From Hymenobacter jejuensis (lineage in GTDB: Bacteria > Bacteroidota > Bacteroidia > Cytophagales > Hymenobacteraceae): a DNA stretch of 64,000 bases. Of the stretch, positions 40,672-49,989 are shown in pieces. Every line of letters starts with the position of its first letter. Within the stretch, counting starts at the first letter, position 1. The notes beneath the pieces are model-generated. The model was not told the DNA's origin, made no database searches, and saw only the letters and a list, made by a program, of their open reading frames with translations. Location of the stretch: the NCBI RefSeq assembly GCF_006337165.1, contig NZ_CP040896.1:2852001-2916000 (forward strand). The letters are read 5' to 3'. The translations under genes were made by a program, and so were the position numbers.

Positions 40672-41238
40672 ATGGAAGCAGTTGCGTACACCGACATCAA
40701 TGCCCCCCTGGTGGAGCGCTGCCGCTTGGGCGACCGGCGCGCCCAGGCCGAGATCTATAAACGCTACTCCAAGGCCATGTTCAACGCGAGCCTGCGCATC
40801 ACGGGCGACTACGCCGAGGCCGAAGACGTGTTGCAGGAATCATTTTTGAGCGCCTTTCGGGAGCTACACAGCTACAAAGGCGATTCGTCGTTTGGAAGCT
40901 GGCTGAAGCGTATAGTTATCAATAAGAGTATCAACTGCTTACGCAACCGACGTCTGCAACTGGTGCCTTTAGCCGAGCAGCACGACGGCGTAGCGATCAG
41001 CGACGAAACCTTCGGCGGGCCCGATGCAGAAGAAATCAGCTGGCGGGCCGATGTACTGCGCCGTTGCGTGCAGGAACTCCCAGATGGCTACCGCGTTGTG
41101 TTGTCGCTGTACCTGCTGGAAGGCTACGACCATGCCGAAATCGCCGACATTTTAAACATTACCGAGTCCACTTCTAAATCGCAGTACAGCCGTGCGCGTA
41201 AGAAGCTTTTGGAACTCGCTCGCCAACACGGATTATAA
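40672..41238 (+). CDS. ECF-type RNA polymerase sigma factor
   Basis: 188 residues. Sigma region 2 covers about 10-85 (DYAEAEDVLQESFLSAFREL, GSWLKRIVINKSINCLRNRR) and region 4 about 125-188 (LPDGYRVVLSLYLLEGYDHA, then IADILNITESTSKSQYSRAR). No regions 1.1 or 3, as expected for ECF. It heads a probable operon with an anti-sigma-like membrane protein and an exported protein, so it likely controls an envelope response. Confidence 0.94.
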   Translation: MEAVAYTDINAPLVERCRLGDRRAQAEIYKRYSKAMFNASLRITGDYAEAEDVLQESFLSAFRELHSYKGDSSFGSWLKRIVINKSINCLRNRRLQLVPLAEQHDGVAISDETFGGPDAEEISWRADVLRRCVQELPDGYRVVLSLYLLEGYDHAEIADILNITESTSKSQYSRARKKLLELARQHGL

Positions 41239-41256
41239 CCTTGCCATTTGCCGGGC

Positions 41257-41296
41257 CTCGCTCACTGCCCGCCCCACCTCCTCGACGGTGAGCGAG
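41257..41296 (+). repeat. 9-bp inverted repeat between sigma and next gene
   Basis: CTCGCTCAC (41257-41265) and GTGAGCGAG (41288-41296) form a perfect stem with a 22-base GC-rich loop, without T-run. It may modulate expression between the sigma gene and its neighbour. Confidence 0.55.
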
Positions 41297-41330
41297 TGAC
41301 CTGATACCAACTGCGCGTTTGACCACCTAT

Positions 41331-42071
41331 ATGAACGAGAAGAAAACCGGACTTGAAGCCTTTGTCGAGCGCCAGCGCGCCGACTTCGATGCTTTTGAGC
41401 CGCGCCCGAATTTATGGGACGAAATTGAGAGTCAGCTTGCGGCCCCCGAGGCGCAGGACGAGGAATCGGTGCGTATTGTAAAGCTCGAACCCGAAATGGC
41501 TGCCCCAGAGAAGGCGGCTAAGCAGGGCTTCCGCTATCGCATTGCGGCCGCCGCCGCCGTGTTGTTGCTGGCGGGCGGTGGCTTCTGGTTGCAGCGCGAA
41601 GTGCCGTTGCAGCAAGTAGGCGCCATCTGGACCAAGAGCAAAACGGTACCTGTGGTGAAAACCCCGCCAGCTACCCAGCCCCAATCCTTCATGTACGTAG
41701 GGCCGCCGCCCGCCCCTATGCAAGCCGCTGAGGGCCCGGCTCAGCGCCTTACTTCGGCGGTACAGCGCATGGAGACCTACTACGCCAACCAGATTACGGA
41801 ACGCCAAAGCGAGCTGCGCCAGCTGGACAAAGAAGCCGCGCTGACCCCCGGCGCCGATTGGCGCAACGAATTGGCCGAGCTTGATTCGACGTATCGGCAG
41901 CTCAAAGTTGAGCTCTACCGCAACCCCGAGCCCGACGTGGTGCTGGATGCCATGAACCGCAACCTGCAGATCCGGCTCGACATTCTCAATCAGCAATTGC
42001 GCACCCGTGAGCGTATTCAGGATTATCATTCCCCTGCCACTGAACCGGCGGCTACCGCTGCTGCCCACTAA
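41331..42071 (+). CDS. Single-pass membrane protein, probable anti-sigma factor
   Basis: 246 residues from ATG 41331 (MNEKKTGLEAFVERQRADFD). Cytosolic N-terminal part about 1-70, one membrane segment (YRIAAAAAVLLLAGGGFWL) near 70-90, a Pro-rich linker and a long helical C-terminal part (ITERQSELRQLDKEAALTPG). Layout and position directly after an ECF sigma gene suggest an anti-sigma factor. It lacks the zinc HxxxCxxC motif, so the assignment rests on context. Confidence 0.7.
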   Translation: MNEKKTGLEAFVERQRADFDAFEPRPNLWDEIESQLAAPEAQDEESVRIVKLEPEMAAPEKAAKQGFRYRIAAAAAVLLLAGGGFWLQREVPLQQVGAIWTKSKTVPVVKTPPATQPQSFMYVGPPPAPMQAAEGPAQRLTSAVQRMETYYANQITERQSELRQLDKEAALTPGADWRNELAELDSTYRQLKVELYRNPEPDVVLDAMNRNLQIRLDILNQQLRTRERIQDYHSPATEPAATAAAH

Positions 42072-42076
42072 CCCAT

Positions 42077-43339
42077 ATGAACTCCTTGCTCATCAAGTGT
42101 AAATTCTGGGCTATAGCAGTGGTAGCGCTGCTGGCTTCTGCCCCTGCGGGCAAGGCGCAGGGGCAGGAGGTAACCCCGGCTCTCTCGAGCGCCACCCAGA
42201 TACAGTACTATTGCGACCCCAGTCCGGAAGGTCCTACGCTGATCTTGACGGAGCAACCGCATGCGATTCAAAGCGATAACCAACAACCCAGTACCGAAGG
42301 CCCCGACCAAGATGGCGCCGGAACGGTGCCGGCTGTAGAGAAATCACGCCACCTGAGCCGCACGTTTCCGGCGGTGGCCGGCCGGCTCTACGCCTTGGAT
42401 ACGCGTTACGGCCGGGTTCAGATTAATACTTGGGGCCGCAACGAGATCCGGACCGATGTGGAAATCATCACCCGGGCCGATACCGACGAGAAAGCCCAGC
42501 AGCTTCAGGACATGATTCAGGTGCTGCTGATCGCCAACGACCCCGCTACCGGCGGCATTTCGGCCAAGTCGCGCTTCGGCCTGATGCCCCGCGCGTGCTG
42601 GAGCCGGCTGCGGCTGTACGAAGTGAACTATACCATCTGGATGCCCAAAAACACGCCGTTGCGGGCGTATACCAGCTTCGGCGAGATCAGCATCAACGGC
42701 GACCTGACCGGCCCTACGGAGCTAGCCGTCGAATACGGTGTGCTCCATACCGACCGCCTCGAAGGCGCCCAAAACCTGGTGCGGGTGGGCAACGGCCAAG
42801 GCACCATCGCTTACGCCCGCAAAGCCGGTATCGATGCCTCGTACTCCAAGCTGCATCTGGAAGCAGGTCAAACCGTGGATTTGCGCAACAACTACTCTGA
42901 TATTGACATTGGTTCGGTGCAGAACCTGACTGTGCACAGCAAGTACGGCGAAGTCGCGCTGGGCACCGTGCACAACCTGAGTGGCACTTCGGGGTACAGC
43001 AAGTTCAGCATCGACAAGCTGCGCAATCAGCTGGACATGACCCTGCAATACTGCCCCGCCTTTGAAGTGCGCAACACCGGCAAAAACTTCCAGCGCATCA
43101 ACCTAGCCGGCGGTTTCAGCACCATACTGCTCAACTTCCCCGACGACGCCGGCTTCAATTTCGACGTGAACACCGAACACGGCAAAGTGGACATCGATAA
43201 GCGGTGGGTACAGTTGCAGCCCACGGCCATCAGCGCCTCCGCCAGCGACCTGCAAGGCAAATACGGCGCTGCCCTGACCAAAAACTCCGGTAACGTCAAC
43301 ATCAAAGTACACAACGGCACGGTGAGCTTTAACAAGTAA
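42077..43339 (+). CDS. Exported DUF4097-like beta-rich protein
   Basis: 420 residues, 5 bases after the anti-sigma-like gene. Signal peptide ending GKAQG. The central and C-terminal parts are a long run of short beta-strand repeats (SFGEISINGDLTGPTELAVE, SKYGEVALGTVHNLSGTSGY, HGKVDIDKRWVQL), the pattern of DUF4097/DUF2807 putative adhesins that fold as right-handed beta-helices. Surface or periplasmic role inferred. Confidence 0.75.
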   Translation: MNSLLIKCKFWAIAVVALLASAPAGKAQGQEVTPALSSATQIQYYCDPSPEGPTLILTEQPHAIQSDNQQPSTEGPDQDGAGTVPAVEKSRHLSRTFPAVAGRLYALDTRYGRVQINTWGRNEIRTDVEIITRADTDEKAQQLQDMIQVLLIANDPATGGISAKSRFGLMPRACWSRLRLYEVNYTIWMPKNTPLRAYTSFGEISINGDLTGPTELAVEYGVLHTDRLEGAQNLVRVGNGQGTIAYARKAGIDASYSKLHLEAGQTVDLRNNYSDIDIGSVQNLTVHSKYGEVALGTVHNLSGTSGYSKFSIDKLRNQLDMTLQYCPAFEVRNTGKNFQRINLAGGFSTILLNFPDDAGFNFDVNTEHGKVDIDKRWVQLQPTAISASASDLQGKYGAALTKNSGNVNIKVHNGTVSFNK

Positions 43340-43342
43340 TTG

Positions 43343-43355
43343 ATTGATAATCAAT
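43343..43355 (+). repeat. Small dyad ATTGATAATCAAT
   Basis: Perfect 6-1-6 palindrome 4 bases after the DUF4097-like gene; same core as the larger dyads in the window. Confidence 0.6.
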
Positions 43356-43391
43356 GGGTTGTGTGTTTAAGATATTGTGATATTTCCTCTG

Positions 43392-43418
43392 AAAAGGCCG
43401 GCTACACCCGGCCTTTTT
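43392..43418 (+). terminator. Terminator of the sigma-factor operon
   Basis: AAAAGGCCGG (43392-43401) pairs with CCGGCCTTTT (43408-43417) with T-run. Confidence 0.9.
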
Positions 43419-43514
43419 CATTGTAGTGCGGCTCGCGCTACAGCTAAAAAGCGCTATGTTTAGGCGGCCGGAAGCGTACGGCATTCCTGCGTTTCTGAGC
43501 CCGAAACTGATTGT

Positions 43515-44054
43515 ATGCGTTGTTTCATTGTGGTAGTGTGTTGGCTGGGGCTCGGTGCTCCGGCTGTTTTGGCTCAAAAATCTATGTCTACGCCTGCTAC
43601 TGCGGTTGCCTTGCCTTCGTCGATGCGCACGTTTTCCCTGCGTTTGCAGCCGGGGCAGGATTTGCAGAAGGAGCTAACGGCTTTCGTGGAGGTCCATCAG
43701 GTGCGGGCCGGGGCCGTTGTAACGTGCGTGGGCAGCCTTACCACTACCACCCTGCGGCTGGCTAACCAACAGGGGGCCAGCGTGTACCGCGGGCATTTCG
43801 AAATTGTCTCGTTGGTGGGCACGCTCTCCGTAAACGGCAGCCACCTACACCTGGCCGTGTCCGATTCGACGGGGCGCACCATCGGCGGGCACCTGTTGCC
43901 GGGCAACATCATCTACACCACCGCCGAGCTGGTGATTGGCGTACTGGACGAAGTAGATTTTCGGCGCGAGCTCGATCCGGTTTCGACGTATAAAGAGTTG
44001 AAGATCTATCCGTTGCCGGATAAAAAACGTGCGGCCAAAAAAGGTACTCCGTAG
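43515..44054 (+). CDS. Exported PPC/DUF296-domain protein
   Basis: 179 residues. Signal peptide ending VLAQ (about 1-21). The rest is a PPC (plant and prokaryote conserved, DUF296) domain: MRTFSLRLQPGQDLQKELTA, a conserved histidine pair His110/His112 in SHLHLAVSDS and His126 in IGGHLLPG, which bind metal in known structures. Family members are often called DNA-binding, but a signal peptide argues for a periplasmic metal-binding role here. Confidence 0.85.
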   Translation: MRCFIVVVCWLGLGAPAVLAQKSMSTPATAVALPSSMRTFSLRLQPGQDLQKELTAFVEVHQVRAGAVVTCVGSLTTTTLRLANQQGASVYRGHFEIVSLVGTLSVNGSHLHLAVSDSTGRTIGGHLLPGNIIYTTAELVIGVLDEVDFRRELDPVSTYKELKIYPLPDKKRAAKKGTP

Positions 44055-44115
44055 ACTCGCTAGGAGCCGAGGGAGTCAGGAGCAAGTAATTGAGAATCAA
44101 GCGGTATCTTATTGT

Positions 44116-44613
44116 ATGACCACCACCGATACTCCCCAGGCCGTTGCTTTCCGGCGGACCATCCAGAATCCGACCAAGTTGCGGCTGTTTATGCTCCGCA
44201 GCTTGCCGATGGCGTACCTGGCCGGCCTGCGTGTGAAAGAAATGACGCCTGAGCACGCTGTTATAACGGTGCCCTTTAAGTATCTGACCAAGAACCCGTT
44301 CCGTAGTATTTATTTTGCGTGCCTCGCTATGGCGGCCGAGTTGGCCAGCGGCGTGCTCTCGATGATGTACGTGAGCAGCGGCTCGCCCGTGTCGATGCTG
44401 GTGGTGAAGATGGAAGCCGAGTTTAGCAAAAAAGCCGTCGGCCTGATTTCCTTTACCAGCTCCGACGGAGCCGCCATTGGGCAGGCCATCGCCGAAAGTC
44501 GGGCCACAGGCGAAGGCCGCACCGTGGTGTGCACCAGCACCGGCACCGACGAAGCCGGCGACGTGGTGGCCGTCTTCCGGATTACGTGGTCGTATCGGGC
44601 CAAGAAAGGATAA
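44116..44613 (+). CDS. DUF4442 hot-dog thioesterase-like protein
   Basis: 165 residues from ATG 44116; a longer frame to 44029 overlaps the PPC gene and is not conserved. Features KEMTPEHAVITVPFKYLTKN and YFACLAMAAELASGVLSMMY match DUF4442, a hot-dog-fold group related to acyl-CoA thioesterases. Substrate unknown. The next gene starts 25 bases on. Confidence 0.8.
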   Translation: MTTTDTPQAVAFRRTIQNPTKLRLFMLRSLPMAYLAGLRVKEMTPEHAVITVPFKYLTKNPFRSIYFACLAMAAELASGVLSMMYVSSGSPVSMLVVKMEAEFSKKAVGLISFTSSDGAAIGQAIAESRATGEGRTVVCTSTGTDEAGDVVAVFRITWSYRAKKG

Positions 44614-44638
44614 ATCTGTTCTACCCTGGGCTTGTCTT

Positions 44639-46066
44639 ATGGCCACTCGCCGCCACTTTTTGCACACCGCCAGCTTGGCTACGGCCAGTCTCATCCTGGG
44701 CCTGCCCGCTGTGAAAAGCATGGCCAAGGAGAATTTCACGAGTCGGCGGCCCGCCCCGCCGGATCGTAATTTCACCAGCGAAGCGGTTGAAAGCACCATC
44801 CGACGAGTTCGCAAAGACATTAAAAGCGAAGAGCTAGCCTGGCTTTTCGAAAACTGCTTCCCTAATACCCTGGACACGACCGTGCGCACGGGCACCCGCG
44901 CCGGCAAGCCTGATACCTTCGTCATTACCGGCGATATCGACGCGATGTGGCTGCGCGACTCGTCGGCGCAGGTGTGGCCGTATCTGCCTCTGGCTAAGCA
45001 GGATAAGAAGCTCCGGACTTTGCTGCAAGGCGTGATTCACCGGCAGGCCGCTTGCATCCTGCTCGATCCGTATGCCAATGCTTTCTATGCCGATGCCACC
45101 AAGGTAAGCGAGTGGAAAGACGACGAAACCACCATGAAGCCCGGCGTACACGAGCGCAAATGGGAGGTCGACTCGCTTTGCTACCCCATCCGGCTGGCCT
45201 ACGGCTACTGGAAAGCCACCGGCGATACATCGCCCTTCGATGCCGAATGGCAAAGCGCCATGCAATTGGTGCTGCAAACCTTCCGGGAGCAGCAGCGCAA
45301 AACCGACCGCGGGCCTTATAAATTTGGCCGGCGCACGAGCTGGCAAACCGATACGTTGGCTGGGGGCGGCTATGGCAATCCCGTGCACCCCGTTGGCCTG
45401 ATTTGCTCGATGTTTCGCCCTTCCGACGACGCGACGCAGTACGCTTTCCTTATTCCCAGCAACCTGTTTGCGGCGGTGAGTTTGCGGCAGCTTGCCGAGC
45501 TGTTTGGGCAGCTGAAGCAGGCCCCGGCTTTTGCCGCCGATTGCGTAGCACTGGCTCAGGAAGTAGAAAATGCAGCCCGCCAACATGCCCAAGCTGAGCA
45601 CCTGCGCTACGGCCGGATATATGCCTACGAAGCGGATGGGTTTGGTAATCAATCGTTTATGGATGATGCCAACGTGCCTAGCCTGTTGGCGTTGCCGTAC
45701 CTGGGGGCCGTCGCCGTTTCGGATCCCGTCTATCAGGCTACGCGCCGCCTAGTGCTCTCGCCCGACAATCCCTATTTCTACCGCGGCAAGGCGGCCGAAG
45801 GCGTCGGCGGGCCCCACGTCGGGGCCGGGCAAATCTGGCCGTTGGGTATTATCATGCGGGCGCTCACCAGCCAAGACGCGGCTGAAATTCAGCAGTGCCT
45901 GACGTGGCTGCGCACCACGCACGCCGGCACGGGCTTCATGCACGAGAGCTTCGATCAGGACAACCCCAGCAAGTTCAGCCGAAAGTGGTTTGCGTGGGCC
46001 AACACGTTATTTGGCGAATTGATCTTGAAAGTGCACGCCAACCAGCCCCACTTGTTGCAAGCCTAA
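44639..46066 (+). CDS. Glycoside hydrolase family 125 exo-alpha-1,6-mannosidase, Tat-exported
   Basis: 475 residues from ATG 44639 (MATRRHFLHTASLATASLIL); the frame is open upstream to 44477 but overlaps the DUF4442 gene. The start has a twin-arginine motif TRRHFLH followed by a hydrophobic segment, so export by Tat is likely. GH125 features include VITGDIDAMWLRDSSAQVWP, HERKWEVDSLCYPIRLAYGY and NPVHPVGLICSMFRPSDDA. GH125 enzymes remove alpha-1,6-mannose without a metal. It probably acts on environmental or host mannans. Confidence 0.93.
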   Translation: MATRRHFLHTASLATASLILGLPAVKSMAKENFTSRRPAPPDRNFTSEAVESTIRRVRKDIKSEELAWLFENCFPNTLDTTVRTGTRAGKPDTFVITGDIDAMWLRDSSAQVWPYLPLAKQDKKLRTLLQGVIHRQAACILLDPYANAFYADATKVSEWKDDETTMKPGVHERKWEVDSLCYPIRLAYGYWKATGDTSPFDAEWQSAMQLVLQTFREQQRKTDRGPYKFGRRTSWQTDTLAGGGYGNPVHPVGLICSMFRPSDDATQYAFLIPSNLFAAVSLRQLAELFGQLKQAPAFAADCVALAQEVENAARQHAQAEHLRYGRIYAYEADGFGNQSFMDDANVPSLLALPYLGAVAVSDPVYQATRRLVLSPDNPYFYRGKAAEGVGGPHVGAGQIWPLGIIMRALTSQDAAEIQQCLTWLRTTHAGTGFMHESFDQDNPSKFSRKWFAWANTLFGELILKVHANQPHLLQA

Positions 46067-46197
46067 GCAGTGGAAGCAGGGAAATTATCGGCTTTATAAC
46101 ACCCGGAGGCGCAATCCTGCGTACACCGGAGCTTGTTAGAAGCAATCGGCCGTGGAGAAAGCCAAGGCTTCGCCTTACACCTATAACTGCACTGATA

Positions 46198-47697
46198 ATG
46201 AGCGCAAAGCCAACTGAGTACACGTTCGGCATGATCGGCCTGGGAACCATGGGCCGCAACCTGCTACTGAACATGGCCGATCATGATTTTGCCGTAGCCG
46301 GCTACGACAAAGACGCCAGCAAAATTCAGCTGCTGGCCGACGAAGGGCAGGGCAAGCGGGTACAGGGCTTCACGGCGCTGCCCGAGTTTATCCAGAGACT
46401 GCACGTGCCGCGGGCCATTATGATGCTGGTGCCCGCGGGCGTCATCGTGGACAGTGTAATCAACGAGCTGCTGCCGCTGCTCACCCCCGGCGACATTCTC
46501 ATCGACGGCGGCAACTCCCACTTTACCGACACCAACCGTCGGGCTGCTGACTTAGAATCGAAGGGCTTTCACTTCTTCGGAATGGGCATTTCGGGTGGAG
46601 AAGAAGGCGCTCGCCGCGGCCCCAGCATGATGCCGGGCGGCGACAAAGAAGCCTACCAGATCATGAAGCCCACGCTGGAAGCCATCGCCGCCCGCGTCGA
46701 CGGCGTGCCGTGTGTCACCTACATTGGGCCAGGAGCCGCAGGGCACTTCGTCAAGATGGTGCACAACGGCATCGAATACGGCCTCATGCAGCTCATTGCC
46801 GAAACCTATGAAATCCTGAAAAAAGGCTTAGGTATTGATAATGAGGCCATTGGCAAAGTGTTCAGCAGTTGGAACGAAGGCCGCTTGCAGTCTTTCCTGC
46901 TCGACATCACCAAGGATATTTTTGCCTTCGTCGCGCCCAACACCGATCACCTGCTGCTCGATGACATCAAGGACGAAGCCCGCGCCAAAGGCACCGGCAA
47001 ATGGACTTCGCAGGTGGCCATGGACCTAGAGCTGCCCATCCCGACCATCGACTCGGCCGTGGAAATGCGCGACTTGTCGAAATACAAAGCGCTCCGCGAA
47101 AAGCTCGCCGCCCTGTACAGCCCCGAAGAGCCGCATCTGGAAGTTGACAAAGATGCTTTTCTAACTAGCTTAGAGCAAGCCTTTTACTTCAATATGATCA
47201 TCAGCTATGCCCAGGGCATGCATTTGCTTTTGAAGGCGTCGAAGGATTACGAATATGGGTTGCAGCTAGGCGAGATTGCTAAAATATGGCGCGGCGGCTG
47301 CATCATCCGCTCGAGTTTTCTCAACGATATTTTCAATGCCTACCAGCAGACGCCCGATTTGGATCATTTGCTGCTCGACGAACGCGTGAAGGCGTTGGTG
47401 ACGGAGGCCGTCCCCGGCGCGCGCGCGGTGGTGTCGCAGGCAATAGCGGTGGGCCTTGCAGTGCCGGCTTACGCGGCTTCGCTGGGCTATTTCGACGCGT
47501 TCCGCAGCGCGCGCATGCCTTCTAACCTTATTCAGGCGCAGCGCGACTACTTCGGGGCGCACACGTACGAACTGGTCGGTCATGAGGGCGTATTTCACAC
47601 CCAGTGGACGCCGGAGCACGAAGATGCGGCTCACAAAATGGATACGCACGAAACGTCGAGCACCGGCAACGAGAAGAAAGTCATTCCGAACAAGTAG
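46198..47697 (+). CDS. gnd: 6-phosphogluconate dehydrogenase
   Basis: Oxidises 6-phosphogluconate to ribulose-5-phosphate with CO2 release. 499 residues from ATG 46198 (MSAKPTEYTFGMIGLGTMGR); an open frame to 45895 overlaps the GH125 gene. NADP-binding GLGTMGRNLLLNM, GMGISGGEEGARRGPSMMPG, catalytic Lys in HFVKMVHNGIEYGLMQ and the C-terminal signature region are present. First gene of gnd-zwf-pgl. Confidence 0.97.
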   Translation: MSAKPTEYTFGMIGLGTMGRNLLLNMADHDFAVAGYDKDASKIQLLADEGQGKRVQGFTALPEFIQRLHVPRAIMMLVPAGVIVDSVINELLPLLTPGDILIDGGNSHFTDTNRRAADLESKGFHFFGMGISGGEEGARRGPSMMPGGDKEAYQIMKPTLEAIAARVDGVPCVTYIGPGAAGHFVKMVHNGIEYGLMQLIAETYEILKKGLGIDNEAIGKVFSSWNEGRLQSFLLDITKDIFAFVAPNTDHLLLDDIKDEARAKGTGKWTSQVAMDLELPIPTIDSAVEMRDLSKYKALREKLAALYSPEEPHLEVDKDAFLTSLEQAFYFNMIISYAQGMHLLLKASKDYEYGLQLGEIAKIWRGGCIIRSSFLNDIFNAYQQTPDLDHLLLDERVKALVTEAVPGARAVVSQAIAVGLAVPAYAASLGYFDAFRSARMPSNLIQAQRDYFGAHTYELVGHEGVFHTQWTPEHEDAAHKMDTHETSSTGNEKKVIPNK

Positions 47698-47736
47698 GCT
47701 TCTGGCCCTTACCCCATCTTCTGCCCCAACCCGCGC

Positions 47737-49245
47737 ATGATTACCAACAAGCAAATCGCGCCCACCATCTTCGTCATTTTTGGTGGTACCGGCGACCTGA
47801 ATGCCCGTAAGCTGGCCCCGGCGCTGTACAATCTGTATCTGGAAGGCTGGTTGCCCGAGCAGTTTTCTATTATCGGCACGGGCCGCACGCAGCTTCAGGA
47901 CGAGGATTTTCGCAAGAAGCTCCTGGAAGATATCAACCAGTTTTCGCGCAGCGGCAAAGCCGAAAAAGAGAAGTGGGAAGCGTTTTCGCAGCACCTTTTC
48001 TACCAGGTTTCCGACCTGAACGACTTCAAAACCTACAAGGAGTTTGGCACCCGCATCAAGCACTTGGAAACGGAATGGGACACCAAAGCCAACGTGATTT
48101 ATTACTTGGCGGTAGCTCCCAACTTCTTTCCCATCATTGCTGACAACTTGGCTAAGAGTAAACTGGCCGACGATTCGCAACGGGTGCGCATTGTGATTGA
48201 GAAGCCGTTTGGGCACGATCTGGAGTCGGCGAAGGAGCTGAACCAGTTGCTGATGCGCACCTTCGACGAGCGCCAGATCTACCGCATCGACCACTATCTG
48301 GGCAAGGAGACAGTGCAGAACATCATGGCCTTCCGGTTTGCCAACTCCTTGCTCGAACCGACCTGGAACCGCAACTACATCGAGCACGTGCAGATTTCGG
48401 TGACCGAGCAGCTGGGCGCGGGCGAGCGCGCCGGGTATTACGACGGTTCCGGCGCCCTGCGCGACATGATTCAGAACCACTTGCTACAACTGCTGTGCTT
48501 GGTGGCAATGGAGCCGCCCATCAGCTTCAACGCCGACGAAGTGCGCAACCGCAAAGTGGACGTGCTGCGCGCCATGCGTCGCTTCTCACCCGACGACGTG
48601 CGCCTTTCTACGGTGCGCGGGCAGTATGGCAACGGGTGGCTGGAAGGCAAAGAAGTGCCCGGCTACCGCGAGGAGCTGAAAGCTGAGTCGAACACCGAAA
48701 CCTTCGCGGCCGTGAAGTTTTTCGTCGACAACTGGCGCTGGCAGGGGGTGCCGTTTTACCTGCGTACGGGCAAGCGCATGCACCAGTCGGCTTCCGTGAT
48801 CAGCATCCAGTTTAAGGAGGTGCCGCACTTCATGTTTCCGCCCGAAACGGCCGATAGTATTCACAATAACCGTTTGATTATCAGTATACAGCCGGAAATG
48901 AGCATTCGGCTGCAAGTGCAAGCCAAGCGGCCGGGTCTGGATATGATTCTGAACACCGTTGACATGGTGTTTGACTACAAAGGCACCTATTCCAGCGAAG
49001 CGCCCGAAGCCTACGAAACGCTGTTGCTGGATACGATGCTGGGCGACCAAACGCTGTTTATGCGCGGCGACCAGGTAGAGGAGGCTTGGGATCTGATTAT
49101 GCCCATCCTGACCACGTGGCAAGGGCGCAAGAGCCTCAACTTCCCCAATTATTCCGCCGATTCGTGGGGGCCCGAAACGGCCGAAGCCCTCATTGCCCGC
49201 GATGGCTTTCACTGGTTTACGCTGCCGCTCAACGGCAAAAAATAA
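47737..49245 (+). CDS. zwf: Glucose-6-phosphate 1-dehydrogenase
   Basis: First enzyme of the oxidative pentose phosphate pathway. 502 residues: nucleotide-binding FVIFGGTGDLNARKLAP at the N-terminus and the substrate motif RIDHYLGKETVQN with Asp185/His186. Length fits. It lies 39 bases after gnd and 6 bases before pgl. Confidence 0.98.
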   Translation: MITNKQIAPTIFVIFGGTGDLNARKLAPALYNLYLEGWLPEQFSIIGTGRTQLQDEDFRKKLLEDINQFSRSGKAEKEKWEAFSQHLFYQVSDLNDFKTYKEFGTRIKHLETEWDTKANVIYYLAVAPNFFPIIADNLAKSKLADDSQRVRIVIEKPFGHDLESAKELNQLLMRTFDERQIYRIDHYLGKETVQNIMAFRFANSLLEPTWNRNYIEHVQISVTEQLGAGERAGYYDGSGALRDMIQNHLLQLLCLVAMEPPISFNADEVRNRKVDVLRAMRRFSPDDVRLSTVRGQYGNGWLEGKEVPGYREELKAESNTETFAAVKFFVDNWRWQGVPFYLRTGKRMHQSASVISIQFKEVPHFMFPPETADSIHNNRLIISIQPEMSIRLQVQAKRPGLDMILNTVDMVFDYKGTYSSEAPEAYETLLLDTMLGDQTLFMRGDQVEEAWDLIMPILTTWQGRKSLNFPNYSADSWGPETAEALIARDGFHWFTLPLNGKK

Positions 49246-49251
49246 TCGCCG

Positions 49252-49989
49252 ATGAAGCTTACTATTTTTGCTACGGTCGAGGAGCTGCTGCAAGGCTTCG
49301 CGGAATATTTTGTGGCTACGGCCAACCAAGTCATCGCCGAGCGCGGCCAGTTTGCGGTGGCGCTTTCCGGGGGCAACTCGCCCAAAAAGCTGTTTGAGCT
49401 GCTGGCCTCGGATGCGTTTAAGGCGCAGGTAGCGTGGGAGAAGGTGTATTTCTTCTTCGGCGACGAGCGCTACGTGCCGCATACGTCGCCCGACAGCAAC
49501 TACCTGATGGCCAAAAAGGCCCTGCTAGACCCACTAAACATCGACTCGTCGCATATTTTTCCCGTCGATACCAGCGTACCTCCCGTGCAGGCGGCGCAGC
49601 GCTACGAAGCGACCATTGACCAGTTTTTTCGGGGGCAGCCGGCGCGCTTCGATTTGCTGTTGATGGGGCTGGGCGACAATGCGCACACGGCGTCGCTGTT
49701 TCCGCACACGCCCGTGCTGCACGAAGAAGCCGCGGGCATTCGGGAGGTGTATCTGGAAGACAAGAAGGTGTACCGCATCACCATGACAGCCCCCCTCATC
49801 AACCAAGGCCGCAACGTGGCTTTTTTGGTGTACGGCGCCGACAAAGCCGCTGCGCTACGGCGGGTGCTGGAAGAAGCGCGCAACATCGAGGAGTATCCGG
49901 CGCAGCTCATCGCGCCCACCGACGGCGACTTGCACTGGTTCGTAGACCAAGCCATCGCTTCGGAGTTGAAAAATAGCTATAATACATAA
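49252..49989 (+). CDS. pgl: 6-phosphogluconolactonase
   Basis: Hydrolyses 6-phosphogluconolactone, the product of Zwf. 245 residues of the NagB/SugarP isomerase fold with FAVALSGGNSPKKLFELLAS, VYFFFGDERYVPHTSPDSNY and LLLMGLGDNAHTASLFPHTP, typical of the DevB-type lactonase. It completes the oxidative branch gnd-zwf-pgl; the order suggests one transcript. Confidence 0.97.
   Translation: MKLTIFATVEELLQGFAEYFVATANQVIAERGQFAVALSGGNSPKKLFELLASDAFKAQVAWEKVYFFFGDERYVPHTSPDSNYLMAKKALLDPLNIDSSHIFPVDTSVPPVQAAQRYEATIDQFFRGQPARFDLLLMGLGDNAHTASLFPHTPVLHEEAAGIREVYLEDKKVYRITMTAPLINQGRNVAFLVYGADKAAALRRVLEEARNIEEYPAQLIAPTDGDLHWFVDQAIASELKNSYNT

Noticed and set aside
45895-46197. 101-residue extension of gnd into the GH125 gene
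   Set aside because: 6-phosphogluconate dehydrogenase begins near the nucleotide-binding motif; the ATG at 46198 places it correctly.
47266-48480. 404-residue minus-strand open frame across gnd and zwf
   Set aside because: Fully overlapped by conserved gnd and zwf coding sequence; no recognisable protein features.
48868-48884. TTTGATTATCAG-like motif inside zwf
   Set aside because: It resembles the intergenic dyads but lies in a conserved coding segment without an inverted-repeat flank, so it is probably coincidence.
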